In this document: positions 43,953-53,022 of the stretch, in pieces | Layout of the letters: each line of letters starts with the position of its first letter | How positions within the stretch are numbered: position 1 is the stretch's first letter | Origin: Alteromonas sp. BMJM2 | GTDB lineage: Bacteria; Pseudomonadota; Gammaproteobacteria; Enterobacterales; Alteromonadaceae | Length of the DNA: 64,000 nucleotides | Assembly: GCF_027257845.1 (NCBI RefSeq) | Contig: NZ_JAPVOT010000015.1 | Coordinates: 1-64,000 of the forward strand | Direction of reading: 5' to 3' | The notes under the pieces: model-generated | The model's input: only the letters and a program-made list of their open reading frames with translations | Database searches by the model: none | Told to the model about the DNA's origin: nothing | Position numbers and translations under genes: made by a program

Positions 43953-44750
43953 ATGCTTGAAAAGCAGCGACAACAGTTAATCCTAGAAGTATTAGAAGAG
44001 TCCACCTTTGCGAGTGTGCCCGAATTGTGCAGTCAATTGGGCGCATCTGAGGCAACGATTAGAAGAGATTTGAAAAAATTATCTTCTCAAAAGAAGATTA
44101 AAAAAATAAGAGGGGGTGCACAAGTAATAGATACTGGCTCGACCTCAAATTTCTATCTTTCTGGCAATGCCTTTCTAATTGATAAAGAAAAGAATGCTGA
44201 TATTAAACGTGCCATTGCTAAAACGGCATGTGAGCTTTGTAACGATGGCGAGTCTATTATTATCAACGGTGGTAGCTCTACCTATATGATGGCCGAGTTC
44301 TTAAGAGATAAAAGATTAAATGTGCTAACCAACTCATTTGTCTTGGCTCAAGACTTGGTAGAGAACAGTCAGAATCAGGTCACCCTGCCAGGTGGTGAGG
44401 TGTACAGAAAGCAAAGCATCATTCTAAGTTCTTTCGAAAATGATACTACACAGAATTATCGTGGAACTATGATGTTTATGGGCACGCCCGGCATCAGCAA
44501 ATATGGCGTTATGGAATCTGACCCCCTACTAATTCTTGCAGAGAAAAAATTACGCAAGCAGGCTGATAAGTTAGTTGTATTGGCTGATAGCACGAAAATT
44601 GGCCTACAAAGCAATTTAGTTTTTTGTGATTTGAACTCTGTGGATATTGTAATTACTGACAACCGTGCTGATAAAGCACAGTTAGACGAAATTAGAAGTT
44701 ACGGTATCGAAGTGATTGTTGTAGACGTGGAGACACTAGAGGCTGCATAA
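43953..44750 (+). CDS. DeoR-family sugar-phosphate-responsive regulator
   Basis: 265 residues. The N-terminal HTH is ASVPELCSQLGASEATIRRD followed by LKKLSSQKKIKKIRGGA, the DeoR signature. The C-terminal isomerase-like sensor carries NGGSSTYMMAEFL, TNSFVLAQDLVEN, GGEVYRK and VVLADSTKIG, which normally binds a phosphorylated sugar. It stands between the uronate operon and the rhamnose operon, with TGATTG boxes on both sides, so it likely represses both; candidate effectors are rhamnulose-1-phosphate or KDPG. A weak hairpin (AGAGGTT with AACCTCT, 44774-44801) follows. Confidence 0.9.
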   Translation: MLEKQRQQLILEVLEESTFASVPELCSQLGASEATIRRDLKKLSSQKKIKKIRGGAQVIDTGSTSNFYLSGNAFLIDKEKNADIKRAIAKTACELCNDGESIIINGGSSTYMMAEFLRDKRLNVLTNSFVLAQDLVENSQNQVTLPGGEVYRKQSIILSSFENDTTQNYRGTMMFMGTPGISKYGVMESDPLLILAEKKLRKQADKLVVLADSTKIGLQSNLVFCDLNSVDIVITDNRADKAQLDEIRSYGIEVIVVDVETLEAA

Positions 44751-45064
44751 CAAGCTATTACACTTTTCTTATGAGAGGTTTCTCACGATGATGGAACCTC
44801 TTCACTTCAAATTATCCCCCGCTGACCCCATTTATTTCAGTATTGAGCAATAAATTGCAAGTAGTCGTATCAGTTACTTAAATCAATCAAAAGCTTTCAA
44901 TTTCAATCATTGTTTGTTATACATTAACTTAATATTTTGGAAGTATCCTCGAGAGAAGTCATGAACGGCATTGCTGATAAGCGTTTCAGCTCACGCTATA
45001 GCTACAACTAACTTGACGCTCCTTTGATATTACATTCACAAGAAAATTCGGAGTTAATGCTAGA
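44751..45064. other. Spacer before rhamnulokinase, with operator and leader frame
   Basis: Holds a weak hairpin at 44774-44801, the CAATCA pair at 44884-44909 and a 16-codon frame at 44961-45011 (MNGIADKRFSSRYSYN) with GAGAGAAG upstream, possibly a leader peptide. Nothing else is seen. Confidence 0.4.
44884..44909. promoter_or_regulatory. CAATCA operator pair before rhamnulokinase
   Basis: CAATCA at 44884 and 44904, exactly 20 bases apart on the same strand. TTTCAATTTCAATCATTG shows further A/T symmetry around the second copy. Confidence 0.55.
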
Positions 45065-46459
45065 GTGAAAGCTGTTTTAGATATTGGTAAAACTCATATA
45101 AAACTATTGTTTGTTTCAGATTCTGAGCAAGTTGCAAGCTTCAGCTGCAAAAATGCCCCAATTGCAGGTCAGTATCCTCAGGCGGACGTAGACAGTATCT
45201 GGGATTGGATAGTAGAAACCTTGAAGTCGTGCACATATACAAAAGAGGTTGAGGGATTTGTGGTAACTACACACGGTGCCACAGCCGCACTGATTGATAG
45301 CAATGCGACAGATAGATCTAAGGCACTTGCACTTCCCATTCTAGACTATGAATATCAGGGTATTGATGAATGTACGCAACGTTACAAGGTTGAACGTCCT
45401 GACTTTAATGAAACTTTGTCTCCACTACTGCCTGCAGGTTTGAATCTGGGAAAGCAGCTCTATTGGTTACAGGAAAAGTACCCGCAAGAATTTGCAAAGG
45501 CTAATGCTATTCTCTTATATCCGCAGTATTGGGCATGGAGACTGGGGGCAGAATTAAGCGCAGAGGTAACTTCTTTAGGATGCCACACAGATTTATGGCA
45601 TCCCGCCGCGCAACAATTTTCTTCGTTCACAGTTAAAAAGAAATGGGCGGCGCTATTCCCACCTCTAAAGAATGCATGGGACTGCATAGGACAAATAAGC
45701 GAAGACGTATCTAAGCAGACTTCACTGCCTACGTTATGCAAGATTTACTGCGGCATACACGATAGCAATGCGAGCTTCTTGAGATATTTAAATATCAATC
45801 CTCAATCGAGCGAGCAATTTACTGTCATGTCTACGGGTACGTGGACTATATTAATGCAGTCTGGAGGAGACGTAAGTACTCTTCATGACAAAGTAGACAC
45901 CCTCGCTAATGTAGACATTAACGGTAACCCAGTTTCTTGTGCGAGATTTATGGGAGGTCGTGAGTACGAACGTATTTGTACTACGCTTGGTGGCAATATA
46001 AAAATGAACCCCACAGAATCAGAAATTCAAGACGCTATTAGTAATTATTGGCGGGTTACACCTGACTTTAGTGAGGGCAATGGTCCTTTTCCCGACTTGA
46101 CCCCTCAATTGCTTTGCCCCGAAAGGCCAACTGCGCCACAAGCTATCGCAACACTTTACTGTGCACTTATGATTAATCAACGATTAGATGATCTTCAAGC
46201 TACGGGAGCAATCTATATTGAGGGTGCTTTTCTCAAGAACCCACTACTGTGTCGCTTAGTTGCCCAATTACGCTGTCAGCAGCCGGTTTTTGCTTCAACA
46301 GATAATACTGGCACAGTACTAGGTGCAGCAGCGCTTATAGGCTATCAAAAACTAAAGCAACATTCATTAGACTTGGAAAAGGTAGAGCCCTCCAATTTTT
46401 CTGGACTAGACTCCTATGCTGATGAGTGGGTTGAACTAATCAAAAACGCTCAAAAATAG
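45065..46459 (+). CDS. rhaB: L-rhamnulokinase (FGGY kinase)
   Basis: 464 residues from GTG. VLDIGKTHIKLLFV is the phosphate-1 loop of the FGGY/hexokinase fold, GFVVTTHGATAALID the sugar-binding strand, GIHDSNASFLRYL the catalytic Asp region, FTVMSTGTWTILM the phosphate-2 loop and LGAAALIGYQKL the C-terminal helix. The call as rhamnulokinase rests mainly on the adjacent isomerase and aldolase; sequence alone only gives FGGY kinase. Upstream lie the CAATCA pair and a leader frame. The rhamnulose aldolase follows after a regulated 165-base gap. Confidence 0.82.
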   Translation: MKAVLDIGKTHIKLLFVSDSEQVASFSCKNAPIAGQYPQADVDSIWDWIVETLKSCTYTKEVEGFVVTTHGATAALIDSNATDRSKALALPILDYEYQGIDECTQRYKVERPDFNETLSPLLPAGLNLGKQLYWLQEKYPQEFAKANAILLYPQYWAWRLGAELSAEVTSLGCHTDLWHPAAQQFSSFTVKKKWAALFPPLKNAWDCIGQISEDVSKQTSLPTLCKIYCGIHDSNASFLRYLNINPQSSEQFTVMSTGTWTILMQSGGDVSTLHDKVDTLANVDINGNPVSCARFMGGREYERICTTLGGNIKMNPTESEIQDAISNYWRVTPDFSEGNGPFPDLTPQLLCPERPTAPQAIATLYCALMINQRLDDLQATGAIYIEGAFLKNPLLCRLVAQLRCQQPVFASTDNTGTVLGAAALIGYQKLKQHSLDLEKVEPSNFSGLDSYADEWVELIKNAQK

Positions 46460-46516
46460 ACTCATATCAGCTTGCAAGCTGTTTAATAATCATAATGCAG
46501 TCAAAATGAAACCAAT

Positions 46517-46535
46517 AATGATTGAAAATGATTGA
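46517..46535. promoter_or_regulatory. Direct-repeat operator before the aldolase gene
   Basis: AATGATTGA is repeated exactly at 46517 and 46527, one helical turn apart, followed by GGATTGG. The gene starts about 90 bases downstream. Confidence 0.6.
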
Positions 46536-46624
46536 CAGGGATTGGAAGTGGCGTGTATTGTTACCGCAATAATCAATGTTTACATTTATGAAACATATCT
46601 AACTGATAATTTTAGGACACTGTA

Positions 46625-48817
46625 ATGGCTTTTAAACCCGATGATTACAAGCATGTTAAGTACCTTTGGAAAGATGAAGAAGCAGATAAGCTCTCACCTG
46701 TAGAGAATTTAGTATATCGTTCAAATAAGCTAGGTGAAGACCAACGAATCACCAATACTGGCGGCGGAAACACATCTGCTAAACTGCTCGAAGAAGACCC
46801 ATTAACAGGCGAACAAGTAGAAGTGCTATGGGTTAAAGGTTCAGGAGGTGATTTAAGAACATCGAAAAAAGAGAACTTTTCTTCTCTTTATGCTGACAAA
46901 CTCCGTGCGTTGGATAACGTTTATCAGCAATATCCGGATAAAGGTTACAAGAGCTCTGGTGAAGACAAAATGGTAGGCATGTTTAAGCATTGTAATTTCT
47001 GCTTAAATCCTCGCGCCTCATCAATCGATACGCCTCTGCATTCAATGATTGAAGAGAAGCACGTTGATCACCTACATCCAAATGCCGTAATTTCTGTAGC
47101 ATCATGTAAAGACCAAGAAGCGCTCACTGCCAAAATATGGGATGGGAAATTAGCCTATGTTCCTTGGATGCGCCCTGGTTGGGAAGCAGCAAAAGTATGT
47201 GAAGATGCTTATGAAGCGAACCCGGATATATGGGGTATTCTTTTAGGTCAGCACGGACACACTAATTGGTCTTCAGAAAGCAAAAGTTGCTACGAAACCT
47301 CATTATGGGTCATTGAAACTGCGGCGCGTTATATTGAAGAGCATGATAAAGGCGAAAATACGTTCGGTGGACAAAAAGTAGAATCTCTTGCCCAAGATAA
47401 AGCAAGAAGCCTACTTACCGACTTTATGCCTATCGCAAGAGGAAAACTATCTTCAAATGTTAAGTATATTGGCACGCTTCAAAATGATGAGGCCACACTA
47501 AGGTTCGTTAATAGTGTTGATGCTCCCCGTCTTGCTGAGCTTGGTACTTCTTGCCCAGACCATTTCCTAAGAACGAAAATTAAACCACTTTATATTGACT
47601 TTAATCCTAAATCAGACGGACTTGAAGAGCTTGTTGCGAAATTTGATGCGGCGTTAGAAAAATATAGATTGGACTATACGGCGTATTATGAAGCATGCAA
47701 ACGTGACGACTCACCAGCAATGCGCGATCCAAGCCCAACAGTAGTCCTAATTCCTGGTGTTGGAATGATTGCTTGGGGTAAGAACAAAAGTGAATCCCGT
47801 GTTACCGCTGAGTTCTACAACTGTGCTATTGAGGTAATGAGAGGCGCGGAAGCAATTTCTGAGTATACTGCTCTTCCTGCACAAGAAGCATTTGATATCG
47901 AATACTGGGCTTTAGAAGAAGCCAAACTGCAAAGAATGCCAAAAGAGGCTCCTCTTGCTAGAGACGTTGTTGTTGTTATAGGTGCTGGAGACGGTATTGG
48001 TAAAGCAACAGCTCATCGCGTTGCACGAGAAGGCGCGCACGTTGTCTGTGCCGATCTTCGCCTTGAAAACGCTAAGGCAACGGCAGAAGAGTTAGAAGCT
48101 ATTTACGGCAAAGGTATTGGCGTAGCTGGCACGGGTATTTCTTCGTGCGGTCCAGCTATTGCGCTTGGTGTTGATATAACCAAGAGAGAAACCGTAGAAG
48201 AATTATTTACCAACGTAACCTTAGCTTATGGCGGCATTGATAAAGTGATTGTTACTGCGGGTGTCTTTATCGCAGAGGGCGCAGATTTAGCGAAAAATGA
48301 TGAAGTCTTTGAGCTGAGCTTTAACGTGAACGTGAAAGGCGGCTATGTTGTGGCTTCTGAAGCGCAGAAAATCTGGGAAAAGCAGCAAATGAAAGGAAAT
48401 ATGGTACTCACCACGAGTGTTAACGGTGCTGTATCTAAGAAAGGTTCATTAGCTTACGATACAAGTAAATCTGCTGCTAACCACTTAGTTCGAGAGCTTG
48501 CGGTTACGTTGTCGCCCTTAGTTAATGTTAATGCTCTTGCTCCTGCTACCGTAGTACAGGGGAGCAGCATGTTCCCGCGCGATCGGGTTATATCTTCACT
48601 GACTAAGTACGATATTCCGTTCCAAGAATCAGATTCCACTGAGAACCTTCGTACAAGTCTAGCTGAGTTTTACGCGCAAAGAACATTAACAAAGTCACCA
48701 ATTACACCTGAAGATCAAGCTGAGGCAGCCTATCTCCTCGTGTCTGGTCAGCTAAACAAAACCACAGGTCAAATTATTAGTGTAGACGGCGGTTTGCACG
48801 AAGCCTTCCTACGCTAG
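46625..48817 (+). CDS. rhaEW: Bifunctional rhamnulose-1-phosphate aldolase / L-lactaldehyde dehydrogenase
   Basis: 730 residues. The N-terminal class II aldolase domain (about 1-430) has NTGGGNTSAKL, HPNAVISVASC and LLGQHGHTNW, supplying zinc-binding histidines. The C-terminal SDR domain (about 440-730) has VVVIGAGDGIGKATAHRVA, TAGVF, TSVNGAVSKKGSLAYDTSK (catalytic Ser, Tyr, Lys) and GQIISVDGG. Such fusions split rhamnulose-1-phosphate into DHAP and L-lactaldehyde and oxidise the latter to L-lactate. The next genes are the isomerase and a lactate dehydrogenase, which completes the route to pyruvate. From memory the fusion is called RhaEW in Bacillus. Confidence 0.93.
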   Translation: MAFKPDDYKHVKYLWKDEEADKLSPVENLVYRSNKLGEDQRITNTGGGNTSAKLLEEDPLTGEQVEVLWVKGSGGDLRTSKKENFSSLYADKLRALDNVYQQYPDKGYKSSGEDKMVGMFKHCNFCLNPRASSIDTPLHSMIEEKHVDHLHPNAVISVASCKDQEALTAKIWDGKLAYVPWMRPGWEAAKVCEDAYEANPDIWGILLGQHGHTNWSSESKSCYETSLWVIETAARYIEEHDKGENTFGGQKVESLAQDKARSLLTDFMPIARGKLSSNVKYIGTLQNDEATLRFVNSVDAPRLAELGTSCPDHFLRTKIKPLYIDFNPKSDGLEELVAKFDAALEKYRLDYTAYYEACKRDDSPAMRDPSPTVVLIPGVGMIAWGKNKSESRVTAEFYNCAIEVMRGAEAISEYTALPAQEAFDIEYWALEEAKLQRMPKEAPLARDVVVVIGAGDGIGKATAHRVAREGAHVVCADLRLENAKATAEELEAIYGKGIGVAGTGISSCGPAIALGVDITKRETVEELFTNVTLAYGGIDKVIVTAGVFIAEGADLAKNDEVFELSFNVNVKGGYVVASEAQKIWEKQQMKGNMVLTTSVNGAVSKKGSLAYDTSKSAANHLVRELAVTLSPLVNVNALAPATVVQGSSMFPRDRVISSLTKYDIPFQESDSTENLRTSLAEFYAQRTLTKSPITPEDQAEAAYLLVSGQLNKTTGQIISVDGGLHEAFLR

Positions 48818-48826
48818 GAGTACATT

Positions 48827-50122
48827 ATGTTACGTAGAATAGAATCAGCTTTAATAAGCGAAAAGAACGAAGAACTTTATAAAGATTTAAAATCTGACTA
48901 TGACGCACTTGGTGAAAAGCTTGGTCGCGACGGTATTGATATTGAAACGTTCACAAAAGCAGCGGAACAATTTCAAATAGCAGTACCCTCGTGGGGCACT
49001 GGCACTGGTGGAACTCGTTTTGCACGTTTTCCGTTAAAAGGCGAACCTCGTAATATTTACGAGAAGCTTGAAGACTGCTCGGTTATCAATGAATTATCTG
49101 GCTGTACTGATAGTGTTTCACCCCATTTCCCATGGGATAAAGTTGACGACTTTAGTGAATTGAAACAGACGTCAGATGAATATGGTCTTAGTTGGGTATC
49201 AGTAAACTCAAATACATTTCAAGACCAACCTGGCCAAGAGGTATCGTATAAGTACGGTAGCTTGAGCAATACACAGGAAGCATCTCGTGAACTTGCTATT
49301 CAGCACAATCTCGATTGTATTGAATACGGTCAAGCTCTAGGTGCTAAAAGCCTTACAGTGTGGGTAGGTGACGGTTCTAATCATCCAGGCCAGCAACATT
49401 TTCAACGCGCTTTTGAGCGCTATTTGTCAAGTATGGAGAAAATCTACGCAGGGCTACCAAGTGATTGGGAAATGCATATCGAACATAAAATGTTTGAGCC
49501 AGCATTTTATTCAACCGTTATTCAAGACTGGGGTTCAAACCTACTTGCGGCAATGCACTTAGGCCCAAAATGCAAATCACTTGTGGACCTTGGACATCAC
49601 GCGCCAAATACTAATATCGAGATGATAGTGTCTCGTTTGATCCAGTTTAAAAAGCTGGGTGGGTTCCACTTTAATGATAGTAAATATGGCGATGATGATT
49701 TAGATAGCGGCTCACTGCATCCTTATCAGCAGTTTCTCATATTTAATGAGTTAGTAGATGCGAAGCATCGTCAGCAGGAAGGTTTTAATCCTGCCTACAT
49801 GCTAGATCAGTCACATAATGTTACAGATCCAATCGAAAGCTTGGTTATTTCTGCTATCGAAGTTCAGCGTTCGTACGTAAAAGCATTACTAGTTGATAGA
49901 GATGCCTTATATGGCTATCAGCAAGACAACGATGCAATGATGGCTTCTATGGAGCTGAAAAAAGCGTTCAATGTAGATGTTACTCCTATTCTTGCAATGG
50001 CTCGCTATCGTAAGTCTGCGGCAATCAATCCTATTGGGACTTACCGTTCTCTTGATTATCGTGAGTCTATGGACAAAGTACGTCCACGTGACCCAAATGC
50101 TACGGGTTCGGGTATTGTTTAA
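48827..50122 (+). CDS. rhaI: L-rhamnose isomerase (RhaI type)
   Basis: 431 residues. The TIM-barrel metal site is visible as EHKMFEPAFYS, CKSLVDLGHHAPNTN and GFHFNDSKYGDDDLDSG. WGTGTGGTRFARFPLKGEP and SVSPHFPWDKVDDF near the N-terminus are typical of the Pseudomonas stutzeri-type rhamnose isomerase rather than E. coli RhaA. It converts L-rhamnose to L-rhamnulose. The RBS AGGAG lies in the 9-base gap after the aldolase, so the two are cotranscribed. Confidence 0.92.
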   Translation: MLRRIESALISEKNEELYKDLKSDYDALGEKLGRDGIDIETFTKAAEQFQIAVPSWGTGTGGTRFARFPLKGEPRNIYEKLEDCSVINELSGCTDSVSPHFPWDKVDDFSELKQTSDEYGLSWVSVNSNTFQDQPGQEVSYKYGSLSNTQEASRELAIQHNLDCIEYGQALGAKSLTVWVGDGSNHPGQQHFQRAFERYLSSMEKIYAGLPSDWEMHIEHKMFEPAFYSTVIQDWGSNLLAAMHLGPKCKSLVDLGHHAPNTNIEMIVSRLIQFKKLGGFHFNDSKYGDDDLDSGSLHPYQQFLIFNELVDAKHRQQEGFNPAYMLDQSHNVTDPIESLVISAIEVQRSYVKALLVDRDALYGYQQDNDAMMASMELKKAFNVDVTPILAMARYRKSAAINPIGTYRSLDYRESMDKVRPRDPNATGSGIV

Positions 50123-50242
50123 GCATTCAATAAGATAGCCGCTTTCTATCTGTACTCTACATAAAAGCGAACGAAGAATAAGAAAGAAGAATAAGAATAA
50201 TAAAATTAACTGTTGTCAAACTATCGGAATAAGAAAACGCAT

Positions 50243-51388
50243 ATGTTGTTGAGCAATTGTCATAACTATCATGATTTTAGAAAGTTAGCGCAAAAAAGGT
50301 TGCCCGGTCCAATATTCAATTATATTGATGGCGGAGCCGATGACGAGGCGACAATGCGTCGCAACTCTGAATCTTTTCAGAGTTGCGATCTTATTCCAAA
50401 CGTTCTGACCGGTGTCAAAGAGATTGACTTAAGTGTTGAGGTAATGGGGCAGAAGCTTGCGCTTCCGGTTTATCTTTCACCTACCGCACTACAGCGCTTG
50501 TTTCATCACCAAGGCGAGCGTGCAACAGCTGGCGCAGCAGAAAAGTTTGGAACAATGTTTGGTGTTTCTTCATTAGGAACAGTGAGCATGGAAGAAATTG
50601 CTAAAAAATACGATACTCCCCAGGTTTATCAGTTCTATTTTCACAAAGATCGTGGTTTAAATAGAGCCATGATGGAAAGAGCAAAAGAATCTAACATCGA
50701 AGTTATGATGTTAACTGTAGATTCTATTACGGGCGGCAACAGAGAGCGTGATTTACGTACTGGTTTTGCCATCCCATTTAGACTGAATCTTAAAGGTCTG
50801 TGGCAATTTGCAACGCGCCCGATGTGGGGTATCAACTACGTTACCCATGAGAAATTTTCTCTTCCTCAGCTAGATGCTCATATCGATATGGGAGGGGGCG
50901 CCAGTTCGATTGGCGATTATTTTACCAATATGCTTGACCCTTCAATGAACTGGAAAGACGTTGAAGAGATGGTTAAATTTTGGGATGGTCAATTTTGTCT
51001 CAAAGGCATCATGAGTGTTGATGACGCCAAACGCGCGGTAGATATAGGCTGCACAGGCATAGTCATTTCTAATCATGGTGGTAGACAGCTTGATGGCTCT
51101 AGAAGCTCCTTTGATCACTTAGCGGAAATTGTCGACGCTGTAGGCGATCAAATAGACGTTATATTTGATAGCGGTGTTCAACGAGGAACTCATGTTTTAA
51201 AAGCACTCGCGATTGGCGCAAAAGCTGTTGGCCTAGGGCGCTACTATCTTTTTGCACTAGCGGCAGCTGGACAAAAAGGGGTAGAACGAGCCATGCAGTT
51301 AATGGCTTCAGAAATTGAACGGGACATGCGATTAATGGGCTGTTCAAAAATAAGTGATTTGAACCGTGATCATATTCGATTTAGATAA
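50243..51388 (+). CDS. lldD: FMN-dependent L-lactate dehydrogenase
   Basis: About 381 residues from the ATG at 50243; an earlier TTG at 50213 is less likely because family proteins start at this point. Blocks of the alpha-hydroxy-acid oxidase family: NYIDGGADDEATMRRN, PVYLSPTALQRLFHHQGE, YQFYFHKDRG, MLTVDSITGGNRERDLRTG, ISNHGGRQLDGS with the catalytic His, and DSGVQRGTHVLKALAIGAKA binding FMN. It oxidises the L-lactate made from rhamnose to pyruvate and feeds electrons to the quinone pool. Downstream of rhaI by 120 bases. Confidence 0.92.
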   Translation: MLLSNCHNYHDFRKLAQKRLPGPIFNYIDGGADDEATMRRNSESFQSCDLIPNVLTGVKEIDLSVEVMGQKLALPVYLSPTALQRLFHHQGERATAGAAEKFGTMFGVSSLGTVSMEEIAKKYDTPQVYQFYFHKDRGLNRAMMERAKESNIEVMMLTVDSITGGNRERDLRTGFAIPFRLNLKGLWQFATRPMWGINYVTHEKFSLPQLDAHIDMGGGASSIGDYFTNMLDPSMNWKDVEEMVKFWDGQFCLKGIMSVDDAKRAVDIGCTGIVISNHGGRQLDGSRSSFDHLAEIVDAVGDQIDVIFDSGVQRGTHVLKALAIGAKAVGLGRYYLFALAAAGQKGVERAMQLMASEIERDMRLMGCSKISDLNRDHIRFR

Positions 51389-51495
51389 ATTCTAATCTCA
51401 CGGACTACTTTCGTCCCCGTTTTGATAAATAACTAGTCTTCATAGTTTTAGTTTTAAAGTAACTGCAAACTTAACTGAATCTAAACGGATTAACT

Positions 51496-52293
51496 ATGAA
51501 GACTATCGCTGCATTAATATTAGCTGGCTTATCTTTTCCCTCTTTAGCTAATACTTCAGAAGTACAGGACTTTAGGCCTGTTTTTAAATTAAGAAACGAC
51601 TTACAGTGCTGGCCAACTGAGCCCGCTCAAGGGCTAAATTCTGGTATCTGTAATAACAAATCCTCATTTCAGGTGACGCCTCCTTCTGTTTACGCGGAAA
51701 GCTATTCCGAATCAATAAGCGGAAATAGTCATTCACTTATCACTTATTGGGCTTACTACGGTAATCAAAACGGCTGCACTACCTTTGATAGCGGTCATTC
51801 GGACGATTGGGAGCCAGTAACGGTGCACACTGTAAATGGCTCGATAAAGCATGTCACTTACTGGCAGCACAATGGTAGATACACAAAACCTGTTTCAGAG
51901 ATTGAGACGGATGGCAGTCATCCGGTGGTTTATGTCGGAAAGTACTCTCACGGCAATTATCACGACCAGCGTAGTAGGGCATCTTTTGACAGTTGGGCGT
52001 TTGGATCGGGGGATTATTGCTACTATTGGAAAGATCCTAGAGGGCCAGGTCAAACCTGGTCTCCTGGTGTACGAGCACTTACTAGTGTTGGACATAACAG
52101 TATTTTCCCTGGTTCTCAAAACCCAATAAACAGAGATATTTCGCCGCATGAAAGAACAGTGTGCAGATCTGACGGTGGAAGGGTTTTAGCAGGAATAATC
52201 GACGGAACAGAAAATACTTGTGATAGAAACCCTTCTTATTTAAAAGATGAAAACATGTTGCTTAAAGATTTGTTTTATCTTGATATCTATTAA
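51496..52293 (+). CDS. Secreted NPP1/Vps62-like protein
   Basis: 265 residues with a clear signal peptide (LAGLSFPSLANTS). SGHSDDWEPVTVHTV followed by HPVVYVGKYSHGNYH resembles two related families: necrosis-inducing NPP1 proteins, whose hallmark is GHRHDWE, and Vps62-like proteins with GDWExVTV and a later VxKGSHxxY. The second match is better, because SHGNYH corresponds to the Vps62 strand. Six or more Cys residues suggest disulfides outside the cell. Function is unknown; a role in algal surface contact is possible but speculative. It has its own terminator (52301-52322) and lies before the sigma-factor gene. Confidence 0.6.
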   Translation: MKTIAALILAGLSFPSLANTSEVQDFRPVFKLRNDLQCWPTEPAQGLNSGICNNKSSFQVTPPSVYAESYSESISGNSHSLITYWAYYGNQNGCTTFDSGHSDDWEPVTVHTVNGSIKHVTYWQHNGRYTKPVSEIETDGSHPVVYVGKYSHGNYHDQRSRASFDSWAFGSGDYCYYWKDPRGPGQTWSPGVRALTSVGHNSIFPGSQNPINRDISPHERTVCRSDGGRVLAGIIDGTENTCDRNPSYLKDENMLLKDLFYLDIY

Positions 52294-52300
52294 TTTTCAG

Positions 52301-52330
52301 TGAGGTGAATTTTTTCACCTCATTTCACTT
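52301..52330 (+). terminator. Terminator after NPP1/Vps62-like gene
   Basis: TGAGGTGAA and TTCACCTCA pair perfectly around a TTTT loop, followed by TTTCACTTATT. Confidence 0.7.
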
Positions 52331-52442
52331 ATTATTTGAGGCGAAGTGTTAGATTTCAAAGGGTGTTATTGAGCTACTGAAATCATAGTGTCACACATAA
52401 GATATATGATAATAATACGAAAATTTAGTAAATTAACTAACA

Positions 52443-52970
52443 ATGAAACCAGCGGCAGATTTACATTGGGATGAGTTAGATAATAACGACGTTAAAGATT
52501 TATTAACGTCGCTTAAGGCATTCATCCGAAGTTTAACGGTCGATAAAAGCCAAGCTGACGATATCTTCCAAGAGACAGTGTTAAGGACGAAGAAAAGCAA
52601 GCAACTATCGGAATTAGACTCTCCACTCGCCTATATGATTACGGTGTCGAAAACAGTTTTATACGATCTTCAGAAAAAAAGCGTTCCGCACTACGTCGAT
52701 ATTGAAGAAGTAAGTATTCAGTCTAATGACTATTCGCCAAGTAATACGTATTTTAATCAACAGAAACTGGCGCTGGTAGACAGTATACTTTTAAACATGT
52801 CACCCATTAGAAGAGAAATTTTTCTGCTTCGAAGAGTAGATGGCTTGGCGCGAGATGACATCGCTGAAAGGTTAGATGTTAGTGTTGAGGTAGTCAAAAA
52901 ACACCTAACAAGAGCGATGGTAGAAATCACGATGAAACTTGAAGAGGCTGGGTGGCTTGAGGACAATTAA
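52443..52970 (+). CDS. ECF sigma factor, FecI type
   Basis: 175 residues. Region 2 is seen in SLTVDKSQADDIFQETVLR followed by SPLAYMITVSKTVLYDLQKK, and region 4 in RVDGLARDDIAERLDVSVEV followed by KKHLTRAM. It is followed by a FecR protein and a TonB receptor with an STN domain, the standard three-part surface-signalling cassette. It should transcribe the downstream receptor when the ligand binds outside. Confidence 0.93.
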   Translation: MKPAADLHWDELDNNDVKDLLTSLKAFIRSLTVDKSQADDIFQETVLRTKKSKQLSELDSPLAYMITVSKTVLYDLQKKSVPHYVDIEEVSIQSNDYSPSNTYFNQQKLALVDSILLNMSPIRREIFLLRRVDGLARDDIAERLDVSVEVVKKHLTRAMVEITMKLEEAGWLEDN

Positions 52971-53022
52971 AGATGAAACTCTATCTCTTAATTTTATTGT
53001 ACAGGTTTAGCGGCGTGAAAAG

